Part shown: piece after piece, positions 1 to 6,119 of the stretch
How positions within the stretch are numbered: the first letter of the stretch is position 1
How the letters are laid out: every line of letters starts with the position of its first letter
Assembly: GCA_020047775.1 (NCBI GenBank)
Contig: JAIFNK010000170.1
Location: 1 to 7,809 of the forward strand
DNA from: Akkermansia sp.
GTDB taxonomy: Bacteria > Verrucomicrobiota > Verrucomicrobiia > Verrucomicrobiales > Akkermansiaceae
Direction: 5' to 3'
DNA length: 7,809 nucleotides
Made by a program: the position numbers and the translations under genes
The notes under the pieces: model-generated
Seen by the model: the letters and a program-made list of their open reading frames with translations, nothing else
Told to the model about the DNA's origin: nothing
Databases searched by the model: none

Positions 1-1
1 T

Positions 2-65
2 CCCCGGGTGTTCGTCGCTACCGCTCCTCGACCCGGGGCTACAATCCGTGATCCCTACCGGGATC
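2..65. repeat. Structured non-coding segment with two inverted repeats
   Basis: Two inverted repeats lie close together at the left edge. The first has 8-base arms CCCCGGGT (2-9) and ACCCGGGG (31-38) around a 21-base spacer. The second has 6-base arms GATCCC (50-55) and GGGATC (60-65) around the loop TACC. A reading frame open from a GTG at base 8 runs through this segment into sufT, but its translation there looks like arbitrary arginine/proline-rich sequence and lies outside the SufT family domain, so I treat it as non-coding. It may be a dispersed intergenic repeat or the end of an upstream element; its left limit may lie outside the window. Confidence 0.4.
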
Positions 66-190
66 AAGAAGCGAACTGCGAGGATCGAATCTTTAAAGGC
101 ATTGGACTGAAGCAACGAAAACCGAGGCGGGCGGAGGATTGGTCGAACTCATCCCTTGCCGCCACCGGGGAGCTGGTTTTAACTCCGCGC

Positions 191-736
191 ATGCACGAGG
201 AAATCAAGCTCACCCGGGAAGTCGCCGCCATTCAAATCCCCAGCGGTGACACGCTTTCGCTGCCGGCTGGCACCGCGGTATTCATCACCCAGCGCCTCGG
301 CGGGACTTACACGGTCGCGACGTCCCAGGGCCTCGCGCGGATCTCCTCGCAGGATGCCGACGCGCTCGGCGTCAATCCGGAGGAGGAGCTCAAGAAGCAG
401 GCGGAAGTGGTCCGGCTCAAGGACGCACCGCTGGAAGAGCAGGTCTGGAGCCAGCTCAAGGGCGTCTATGACCCGGAAATCCCGGTGGATATCGTCAATC
501 TCGGTCTTGTTTACGACTGCATCATCGAGGAGGCCGACGGCAAAAAGACCGTCGCCGTGAAAATGACGCTCACCGCGCCCGGCTGCGGCATGGGCCCGGT
601 CATCGCCGCGGACGCACAGGCCAAGATCATGACCATCGACGGCATCGACGACGCCCGCGTCGAACTGGTGTGGGATCCCGCTTGGAACCAGGAGATGATT
701 TCCGAGGAGGGGAAGATGAAACTCGGGATGATTTAA
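191..736 (+). CDS. sufT: SufT, putative Fe-S cluster assembly/maturation factor (MIP18/DUF59 family)
   Basis: This 181-residue protein matches the SufT subfamily of DUF59/MIP18 proteins, cytoplasmic accessory factors that help place Fe-S clusters on client proteins. Residues 1-60 form the N-terminal SufT-specific part, with the IPSG and LPAGT motifs and the segment LGGTYTV. Residues 80-165 are the DUF59 domain, with DPEIPVDIVNLGLVYD at 94-109 and TLTAPGCGMG at 126-135. Cys132 is the conserved DUF59 cysteine. The ATG at 191 is chosen because family similarity begins there. An upstream GTG at base 8 would add 61 unrelated residues across inverted repeats. No good Shine-Dalgarno sequence is seen; GGGGAG near 167 is too far away. 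The suf operon usually adjacent would have to lie left of the window. The stop overlaps the convergent phosphatase stop by four bases. Confidence 0.9.
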   Translation: MHEEIKLTREVAAIQIPSGDTLSLPAGTAVFITQRLGGTYTVATSQGLARISSQDADALGVNPEEELKKQAEVVRLKDAPLEEQVWSQLKGVYDPEIPVDIVNLGLVYDCIIEEADGKKTVAVKMTLTAPGCGMGPVIAADAQAKIMTIDGIDDARVELVWDPAWNQEMISEEGKMKLGMI

Positions 737-1230
737 TCCCCGGACGCGTCGCCGGATTTCCACGTCTGGTCGATGTAGGCGATGATTGTGGGGATCGCCA
801 CATCGAAGGTCTCCGCGACTTCTTCGTAAGCGCGGCGGCCCATGCCGATGGGGTCGGGCACGTCCGTCCCGATCCGGCTTCCCGCCGTTTCCGCGAACTC
901 GCACACCAGATAGAACTTGTCGGAGTGCTTGGGGAATCTGGCCTCAAGGGTCTGCAAATGGCCCAGCGTCATCGCAAAAACATGCGTCGCCTTCGACAGG
1001 ATGGTTTCGGAAACCTGCCGACTGCCAAAGCCCGCCAGCGTCACGCCACGCTTTTTAAGCAGTGTGGCGGTTTCCGGATTGCAAGGAGTCCCCTTGGATG
1101 CGGCGATCCCGGCGGAGCTCACTTCAAAATCATCCCGTCCTTCCACCGCTTTCCGGAAGAGTCCTTCCGCCAGCGGGCTACGACACGTATTTCCGGTGCA
1201 AACAAAGAGCACATGCTTCAAATCAGGCAT
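733..1230 (-). CDS. Low-molecular-weight protein phosphatase (tyrosine or arginine phosphatase, YwlE-like)
   Basis: This 165-residue cytoplasmic enzyme belongs to the low-molecular-weight phosphatase family, which hydrolyses phosphotyrosine or, in YwlE-type members, phosphoarginine. The P-loop C-x5-R is CTGNTCRS at residues 11-18: nucleophile Cys11, Arg17, Ser18. The general-acid aspartate is Asp126 in DPIG. SSAGI near 38-42 and AMTLGH near 86-91 are also typical. Length is normal for the family. The ATG at 1230 puts the P-loop close to the N-terminus as usual; the frame is open 44 codons further upstream, but that part has no family character. Thr15 in the P-loop is the residue that favours phosphoarginine in Bacillus YwlE, where classical tyrosine phosphatases carry a bulkier residue. 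The gene is divergent from the permease and convergent with sufT. The family is near certain; the substrate is inferred. Confidence 0.92.
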   Translation of the reverse strand: MPDLKHVLFVCTGNTCRSPLAEGLFRKAVEGRDDFEVSSAGIAASKGTPCNPETATLLKKRGVTLAGFGSRQVSETILSKATHVFAMTLGHLQTLEARFPKHSDKFYLVCEFAETAGSRIGTDVPDPIGMGRRAYEEVAETFDVAIPTIIAYIDQTWKSGDASGD

Positions 1231-1364
1231 CCCGGCGAATCTGAGGACGGGGAATCGATTCGTCAAACCGCAATCGGTATCACCTTCGCTCTGGCAGGCT
1301 GGCAGATTTGGTCGGGTTCGTGCTCGATTTGTCGGGGAAGACCGGTTAAACGTCCGTGGCAATC
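1231..1364. promoter_or_regulatory. Divergent intergenic region between phosphatase and permease
   Basis: These 134 bases separate two genes transcribed away from each other, so at least one promoter for each is expected here or within the neighbouring 5' ends. I could not find a convincing -35/-10 pair or operator palindrome. GGGGAAG at 1334-1340 is purine-rich but too far from the permease ATG to be an ordinary ribosome binding site. The call rests on gene layout alone. Confidence 0.35.
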
Positions 1365-2678
1365 ATGAGCCAGTCCACTTCTTCGAAAATCGGCACGCTG
1401 CCCGCAGCGGCATTGGTGGTGGCGAGTATGGTGGGGACCGGCGCGTTTACCAGCCTGGGCTATCAGGTCGGCGACATCCCGTGCGGGCCGGGGATCCTGC
1501 TGGTGTGGGGCTTGGGCGGGCTGGTCGCCTTGTGCGGGGCGCTTTCCTACGCGGAGCTGGCAGGGGCCTTGCCGCGATCCGGGGGAGAATATCATTTTAT
1601 CGGAAAACTCTATCACCCGTCACTGGGATGGACGGCGGGGCTGCTCTCGGCGGTGGTTGGGTTCGCCGCACCGACGGCATTGGCGGCGCTGGCCTTGGGG
1701 AGTTACGCGCACCGGGCGTTTCCGGGAATTCCGCCGGCGGTGGCCGCGGTGGTGGCGCTGGTCGGGGTCACGGGCGGGCATTTGCTCACGCTGAAAACGA
1801 GCGCACGGCTGCAAACGGTGGCGACCGCGCTGAAGCTCACGCTGGTCATCGGCTTCATCCTCGCGGCGTTTTTGAAGACCGGGAAGGGGGATATCCGCTG
1901 GGAAATCCAACCGCAGGCGGATTTTGAGATCATCGCCAGTCCGGCGTTTGCGGTGGCGTTGTTGTTCGTTTTTTATGCTTACTCCGGCTGGAATGCGGCG
2001 GTTTACATGCTGGAAGAGCTCCAGGACGCCAGGCGGACGGTGTCACGGGCGCTGCTCTACGGATCTCTGTTAGTCATGGGCCTTTATGTCCTGCTCAACG
2101 CCGCGTTTCTCAAAGCCGCGCCGGTCGCGGAGCTGGCGGGGGTGACGGAGGTGGGGCACGTGGCGGCGGAGGCGTTGTTCGGCGAGGGTGCGGCGAGGTG
2201 GTTCAGCGGGCTGCTTTCCCTCGGGCTGGTGGCGACCGTGAGCGCCATGGTCTGGGCCGGGCCGCGGGTGCTGCACGTGATGGGGCGGGATTTCCATGCG
2301 TTGCGGATCCTCGCGGCCAGGAACCGGCACGGGATTCCGGTGGCGGCGACATTGATTCTATCCGGGTTGGCGCTGGTCTTCGTGTTGACAGGGAACTTCG
2401 GGCAGTTGCTCACTTACACCCAGTTCGCGCTGACCTTGTGCGCGTTTCTCACGGTGTTCGGAATCTTCATCGTGCGGCGGCGCCCGGCTGTCGAGGGGGC
2501 GTTCCGTTGTCCGCTCTATCCGCTGCCGCCGCTGGTTTTCCTGGCGATGACCGGGTTCGTGATGGTGCGCTCGCTGGTGGCGGAGCCCGTGCCGACCTTG
2601 GCGGGGATGGCCACGGTGCTGGTCGCCTGGTTGTGTTATTTTCCGCTGCGGAAGGCGGGAACCGGCGGCGGACGCTGA
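1365..2678 (+). CDS. APC-family amino acid permease
   Basis: This 437-residue inner-membrane protein belongs to the amino acid-polyamine-organocation superfamily and probably moves an amino acid or related amine by cation symport or exchange. The first helix carries the unwound substrate-site motif as GTGAF (24-28), a variant of G-[IT/S]-G-IF. PRSGGEYHF at 70-78 matches the loop after helix 2, FYAYSGWN (203-210) the helix 6 signature, and GPR (299-301) helix 8. About twelve hydrophobic segments can be counted, at roughly 14-34, 42-66, 88-112, 123-140, 155-171, 190-214, 228-249, 280-298, 325-343, 346-370, 388-404 and 409-427. The ATG at 1365 is preferred; a GTG at 1356 would add three residues. 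Neither has a clear Shine-Dalgarno sequence. The substrate cannot be read from the sequence. A stem-loop terminator overlaps the stop codon, so the gene is probably transcribed alone. Confidence 0.9.
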   Translation: MSQSTSSKIGTLPAAALVVASMVGTGAFTSLGYQVGDIPCGPGILLVWGLGGLVALCGALSYAELAGALPRSGGEYHFIGKLYHPSLGWTAGLLSAVVGFAAPTALAALALGSYAHRAFPGIPPAVAAVVALVGVTGGHLLTLKTSARLQTVATALKLTLVIGFILAAFLKTGKGDIRWEIQPQADFEIIASPAFAVALLFVFYAYSGWNAAVYMLEELQDARRTVSRALLYGSLLVMGLYVLLNAAFLKAAPVAELAGVTEVGHVAAEALFGEGAARWFSGLLSLGLVATVSAMVWAGPRVLHVMGRDFHALRILAARNRHGIPVAATLILSGLALVFVLTGNFGQLLTYTQFALTLCAFLTVFGIFIVRRRPAVEGAFRCPLYPLPPLVFLAMTGFVMVRSLVAEPVPTLAGMATVLVAWLCYFPLRKAGTGGGR

Positions 2679-2691
2679 TCCGCCGAATTTT
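2666..2691 (+). terminator. Intrinsic terminator overlapping the permease stop codon
   Basis: A 7-bp perfect GC-rich stem, CGGCGGA (2666-2672) with TCCGCCG (2679-2685), closes a 6-base loop CGCTGA and is followed by AATTTT (2686-2691). The loop contains the permease TGA stop (2676-2678), so the last codons form one arm. Stem strength and the short U-tract fit a rho-independent terminator on the plus strand. The tract is short, so read-through into the lipoprotein gene 63 bases downstream is possible. Confidence 0.65.
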
Positions 2692-2753
2692 CCGAAGATC
2701 ACGTTTTAGCAATGCATTTCCCAATCAACCCGTCATCATTCAGGCCGTCACTC

Positions 2754-3854
2754 ATGAAACTCACCTTCCTGCTCCTGCCAGTTGCCGTCGCTCTTACCGC
2801 CTGCGGCCCGTCCAAGCCCATTGCCGCGCAACCCAATTACCTCGAGCAACCGCCCGCGAACTTTCCGGTGGTGTCCGGCGAGGCGGGGCCGGATGACATC
2901 GGGCTGTTCCTCGCGGGCAAGCCGGTGCGGCGCGGAGCGGTTCTCTCCCGCATCCAGCAGACGGTGGAGTATCAGAACCACCAGCGGGAAATCAACGACA
3001 TCTGGCGCGGGCAGGTCCGCCGGCGGATCAATCTGATGGAAACCTGGTCGACCTGGCAGGTGAATCCGGTGGTCGGTAGCGGCGGGACGATTTACTATCC
3101 ATTCGGCGGGCCGGATCTGCTGCATGTGAGTGCGATGTTTTCCCAGGCGCGGAACTACGCGTTGATGGGCTTGGAGCCGGTGGGGCAGGTGCCGCCACTC
3201 GAATCCCTGCCGCCGGGTGAGGTGCTGGCGGCGCTCGACGCCTTCCGGCAATCGGTGAAAACCCAGATGCTGGCCGGTTACTTCATCACCAAGGAAATGC
3301 GCTCGGACCTGGAACACAGCGTTTTGCGCGGGGTGACACCCATCCTGCTCAGCACGGTGGCGATGATGGGCGGCGAGGTGGAATCGGTGGGCGGGATTTC
3401 CGCCGGCGGAAATCCGGGGGTGGAGTTGCAATACTACGATGCGGGCGGCATGCGCCACACCGCGTATTACGTGGCGGGGGATCTGTCGAACGGCGGGTTC
3501 AAGGGCGGCTATCAGCAATGGGTCGCCGGTCTCGGCGGCAAGGCCACTTATTTCAAGGCGGCGTCCTATCTGATGCATGACAATCGTTTTTCGCAGGCCC
3601 GCGCGTTTTTTCTCAACCAGTCGCGTACGATCCTGCAGGACGACTCGGGAATTCCTTTCCGTGAATTCGCACAAGGCAGCTGGACGTTCCGGTTTTATGG
3701 CGACTACCAGAGCCCGATCCCGCTCTTCGCCGAGCACAAGCAGGAGGATCTGCGCCAGGCTTATGCGAACAACCCGCGCAGCCCGCTCGGATTCGGCTCC
3801 GGTTACCACGCGAACTACTCGAACGCGAACCTGCTGTTAGCAATCAAGCGATAG
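2754..3854 (+). CDS. Uncharacterised lipoprotein with a YYPFGGPD motif
   Basis: The protein has 366 residues. Residues 1-17 are a lipoprotein signal peptide, a lysine then a hydrophobic stretch ending in the lipobox LTAC, so Cys17 would be lipidated. The ATG at 2754 gives this signal directly; the frame opens 14 codons earlier at an ATG (2712) that would place unlikely residues before it. The mature protein is soluble-looking, with no further membrane segment. The most distinctive stretch is YYPFGGPD (114-121) followed by ARNYALMGLEPVG (132-144), then a glycine-rich beta-like middle (205-262), and a C-terminal part with SPIPLF (320-325), QEDLRQAY (330-337) and PLGFGSGYH (344-352). I do not recognise a characterised family and see no catalytic signature. 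It lies 63 bases past the permease terminator, so it probably has its own promoter. It is convergent with the serine hydrolase. Confidence 0.85.
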   Translation: MKLTFLLLPVAVALTACGPSKPIAAQPNYLEQPPANFPVVSGEAGPDDIGLFLAGKPVRRGAVLSRIQQTVEYQNHQREINDIWRGQVRRRINLMETWSTWQVNPVVGSGGTIYYPFGGPDLLHVSAMFSQARNYALMGLEPVGQVPPLESLPPGEVLAALDAFRQSVKTQMLAGYFITKEMRSDLEHSVLRGVTPILLSTVAMMGGEVESVGGISAGGNPGVELQYYDAGGMRHTAYYVAGDLSNGGFKGGYQQWVAGLGGKATYFKAASYLMHDNRFSQARAFFLNQSRTILQDDSGIPFREFAQGSWTFRFYGDYQSPIPLFAEHKQEDLRQAYANNPRSPLGFGSGYHANYSNANLLLAIKR

Positions 3855-3862
3855 AAAATCAA

Positions 3863-3968
3863 GGAGCGGCGATCTCTGAATCGCCGAGGTGCATGAGAAG
3901 CCAATGAAAAAGCGCGAAGCTCCTTCCATTGTCTTTCCATGCGCAGGGCGATCGGATATCGCCCCTCC
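3863..3968. repeat. Double-hairpin palindromic element between convergent genes (REP/BIME-like)
   Basis: This 106-base element fills most of the gap between two convergent genes. Its ends, GGAGCGGCGAT (3863-3873) and ATCGCCCCTCC (3958-3968), are inverted copies matching at 10 of 11 positions. Each end is also half of its own hairpin: CGGCGAT/ATCGCCG with a 6-base loop (3867-3886), and GGGCGAT/ATCGCCC with a 5-base loop (3946-3964). GGCGAT therefore occurs twice in each orientation. A GCTCC at 3919-3923 could also pair with the GGAGC at 3863. Two inverted hairpin units around a spacer is the layout of REP/BIME elements. It could also stop transcription from both sides, but neither hairpin is followed by a T-run. 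No copy number can be judged from this window. Confidence 0.6.
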
Positions 3969-3974
3969 GTGGGA

Positions 3975-4994
3975 TCAAGCGGTGACGGCGCGGAGGAACG
4001 CGGCGTCGTTCCATCCGTCAGACCTGCCAAGCCGGGCGACCACCAGATCGCGCGGCGGCAGCACATACACCCGTTTTCCGCCGGATCCGACCATCGCCAG
4101 CCAGCCTGGATCGAGATCGGTGCCGAGGCAGGCGTGCGACCAGAAGGACGGCGGTTGCACGGCATCCAAGTGGCGTTCCGGTTCGATGGCAAACGCGCCG
4201 GACTTGGCGGCGTTGCGATTCCACCAGATGCCGGTGGCCACCATCGGGTTGGCTGCGCGCGGCGCGGCCAGATTCCGGAAGACGTCGGCTCTCAGGCCCG
4301 CGGTGTTGCTGCCGTTGATGAGTCGCGCGATCACCCCGCCGAGTTTGCCGAGATCCCGCACGCTGAACTGCGCGCCGGTGGACAGATAGAAATTCCCCAG
4401 CAAGTCCTTGCGCCAATCCGGACTGGAAACTCCAACTTCGCGCATGAGACCCCGCAGGAAATTCTCAGTGCTGGATCCACGTTCGCACAATTTCCGGCGC
4501 AACACCTCACCAAGGATTTCCGAGGATGCAGGCCCATACCTGAACCGCTCGCCCGGCGGATCGACCAGCGGCAGCGCGATCGCCGCCTTGCCCTTGTCCG
4601 CGATTGCCCCCCGATAGAGAGCCTCCACGCCAGAGGGGAAACCGGCGGTCTGGTTGACTAACATGCGCACGGTGATCCGGCGCTTTGCCGGGTCCACCCG
4701 CCACTCCGGAAGCGTTTCGCCGAGCGGTCGGTCCGGTTCGATCCAGCCCTCTCCGGTGGCACGGACCACGGCAAGGGCCGCCAAGGTCTTGGTCATGCTG
4801 AGTGATGGCATTCTCCGGCCCGGATCACGCCCGCCGACCCAGCGACCGCCTTGCCAGATTCCGTAGCCATCGCCGCCGAGACGTTCTGCGGCGGCGGGAT
4901 CGATGCCATTCCTGGCGACCCTGGAGGCGCACCCCGAAAGCAGCGCAACACATCCCGTGCGGGTTGCGAGCGTCAGCCATTGACGACGTTTCAT
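3975..4994 (-). CDS. Tat-type lipoprotein serine hydrolase (beta-lactamase/class C fold)
   Basis: This 339-residue protein belongs to the serine beta-lactamase-like family (esterases, amide hydrolases, DD-peptidase relatives). The N-terminus reads KRRQWLTL, a twin-arginine signal, then a hydrophobic stretch and the lipobox LSGC with Cys22, so a folded, lipid-anchored envelope enzyme is expected. The catalytic S-x-x-K is SMTK (Ser66, Lys69). NQTAG near 114-118 replaces the family HTSG. The second motif is YGP (Tyr153) instead of Y-x-N, a variant also seen among non-lactamase relatives such as 6-aminohexanoate-dimer hydrolases. GSGG (303-306) followed by a VYVLPPRDLVV strand fits the third motif region. 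The ATG at 4994 gives the cleanest signal; another ATG at 5006 would add four residues. The substrate is unknown, and antibiotic resistance is not implied. The DUF1080 gene lies 128 bases upstream on the same strand. Confidence 0.88.
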   Translation of the reverse strand: MKRRQWLTLATRTGCVALLSGCASRVARNGIDPAAAERLGGDGYGIWQGGRWVGGRDPGRRMPSLSMTKTLAALAVVRATGEGWIEPDRPLGETLPEWRVDPAKRRITVRMLVNQTAGFPSGVEALYRGAIADKGKAAIALPLVDPPGERFRYGPASSEILGEVLRRKLCERGSSTENFLRGLMREVGVSSPDWRKDLLGNFYLSTGAQFSVRDLGKLGGVIARLINGSNTAGLRADVFRNLAAPRAANPMVATGIWWNRNAAKSGAFAIEPERHLDAVQPPSFWSHACLGTDLDPGWLAMVGSGGKRVYVLPPRDLVVARLGRSDGWNDAAFLRAVTA

Positions 4995-5053
4995 GGTGGC
5001 ATTCATAGCGCATGAACGCGGGATGGACAACCCGATTGCACGACTTTCAGCGC

Positions 5054-5070
5054 CGATCCTGCCGGGATCG
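5054..5070. other. Short hairpin downstream of the DUF1080 gene
   Basis: CGATCC (5054-5059) and GGATCG (5065-5070) form a 6-bp perfect stem around TGCCG. It lies in the 128-base gap between two minus-strand genes, about 53 bases past the DUF1080 stop. It could weaken read-through, but no T-run follows on the minus strand, so I do not call it an intrinsic terminator. Its core resembles the small hairpin at 50-65: both read GATCC, then a short loop, then GGGATC. Confidence 0.35.
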
Positions 5071-5122
5071 TGTTCCTCCGCCTCTACGGGTCTTTTCGCG
5101 TTGCGGGCGGAATGAAGCGCGG

Positions 5123-6007
5123 TCAGTCTTTCAGCTCACGAACCCATACGTTTCGAAAGCGGACGGGGTTGCCGTGGTCCTGAAAGGAGATGGGAAGCTT
5201 GTCGGCGTGTGCCTTGTATTCGGAGGCGGCGTGGGGGCCCATCCATCCGGTGCCACCGCTGAGGACGGTGTGGTCTTGGACGAGCACGCCGTTGTGAAGC
5301 ACGGTGAAGGTGGCCCGGCGGGTGACCTTGCCGGCTTCATCGAAGACCGGGCGGTGGAAGATGATGTCGTAGCTCTGCCACTCGCCGGGTTTGCGGCAGG
5401 CGTTGGCGAGGGGTTTTTTCCGGCCGTAAAGCGCTCCGGCCTGACCGTCGGCGTAGGTCGGGTTTTCGAAGTTGTCGAGCACTTGGACCTCGTAAATGGC
5501 CATGAGGAAAACGCCGCTGTTACCACGGCCCTGGCCATCGCCCTCTGCCTTGGCGGGGCTGGCCCACTCGACGTGAAGCTGGCAGGAGCCGAAACCCTGT
5601 TTGCTTTGGATGTAACCGGCCTTTTTGACCGATTCGAGCGCCCCATCCACCACTTTCCATGCGCTGGGACCGCCTTTGGTATCGGTCCAGTTTTCCTTGA
5701 GCGTCTTTTCACTGCCGTCGAAGAGCACGATGGCGTCGGAGGGGGCAGCCATGAATGCGGGTGGCTCGCCCGGGGTGACGATGGGTGGAAACGGCTGCTT
5801 GATGGGGTCGGTCTCGTGGACCTTGACGCCGTCGATGTACATATAGAGCACGTCCTTGCCGTCGGCGTCTTTTTTGGTTTCGGTGGTGATGACCGGCTTG
5901 CTGAAGTCTTCCTGGGCCTGGCTGGTGGAGGCGGTTGCCATGATAACGAGGGCGAGTGCGGAGCTTGTAAGCGATCGTGCGGAATATCGGGAAACGAGGG
6001 AGTTCAT
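5123..6007 (-). CDS. Secreted DUF1080 protein (3-keto-disaccharide hydrolase family)
   Basis: The protein has 294 residues. Residues 1-31 are a Sec signal peptide with a probable cleavage site SQA|QE. The C-terminal part, about 91-292, is a DUF1080 domain, a concanavalin-like jelly roll related to LamG folds. Its landmarks are VLFDGSE (94-100), the W-x-V-x-DGAL stretch (117-124), RGNSGVFL (161-168), YEVQVLDNF (172-180), GALYGRKKP (191-199), GEWQSYDIIF (208-217) and PVRFRNVWVREL (281-292). The family includes 3-keto-glucoside hydrolases and is strongly expanded in Planctomycetota and Verrucomicrobiota, usually linked to polysaccharide or glycoside breakdown outside the cytoplasm. An additional N-terminal segment (32-90) contains YMYIDGVKVHETDP and a proline-rich linker. 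The ATG at 6007 starts the signal peptide directly. No sugar oxidoreductase or glycosidase gene is adjacent, so the pathway is unknown. Confidence 0.93.
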   Translation of the reverse strand: MNSLVSRYSARSLTSSALALVIMATASTSQAQEDFSKPVITTETKKDADGKDVLYMYIDGVKVHETDPIKQPFPPIVTPGEPPAFMAAPSDAIVLFDGSEKTLKENWTDTKGGPSAWKVVDGALESVKKAGYIQSKQGFGSCQLHVEWASPAKAEGDGQGRGNSGVFLMAIYEVQVLDNFENPTYADGQAGALYGRKKPLANACRKPGEWQSYDIIFHRPVFDEAGKVTRRATFTVLHNGVLVQDHTVLSGGTGWMGPHAASEYKAHADKLPISFQDHGNPVRFRNVWVRELKD

Positions 6008-6119
6008 CGGATGGTGAAGTGGATGGGGAGGGGACTGGTACGTGCGGCGAGATTGCGCGGTAGTTACGGTCGCGACAAGGATTTCTTGCAGATGGAAAAG
6101 GGATGCATCCTGGATTCGG

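Noticed and set aside
8..190. N-terminal extension of SufT from a GTG at base 8
   Set aside because: It crosses two inverted repeats, has no family similarity and adds 61 residues ahead of a normal SufT start at the ATG 191.
670..1368. Long plus-strand open frame opposite the phosphatase
   Set aside because: It is antisense to a gene with a complete phosphatase P-loop, and its product is arginine/glycine-rich with no domain character; high GC produces such shadows.
2748..3809. 353-codon minus-strand open frame opposite the lipoprotein gene
   Set aside because: The plus-strand frame has a clear lipobox signal and patterned motifs; the antisense product is rich in R, H and L without recognisable features.
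6101..6110. Perfect 10-base palindrome GGATGCATCC just after the minus-strand stop, followed by CTTTT
   Set aside because: Folded as a hairpin it has only a 3-bp stem, too weak for a terminator, and a 10-base palindrome is plausible by chance at this size.
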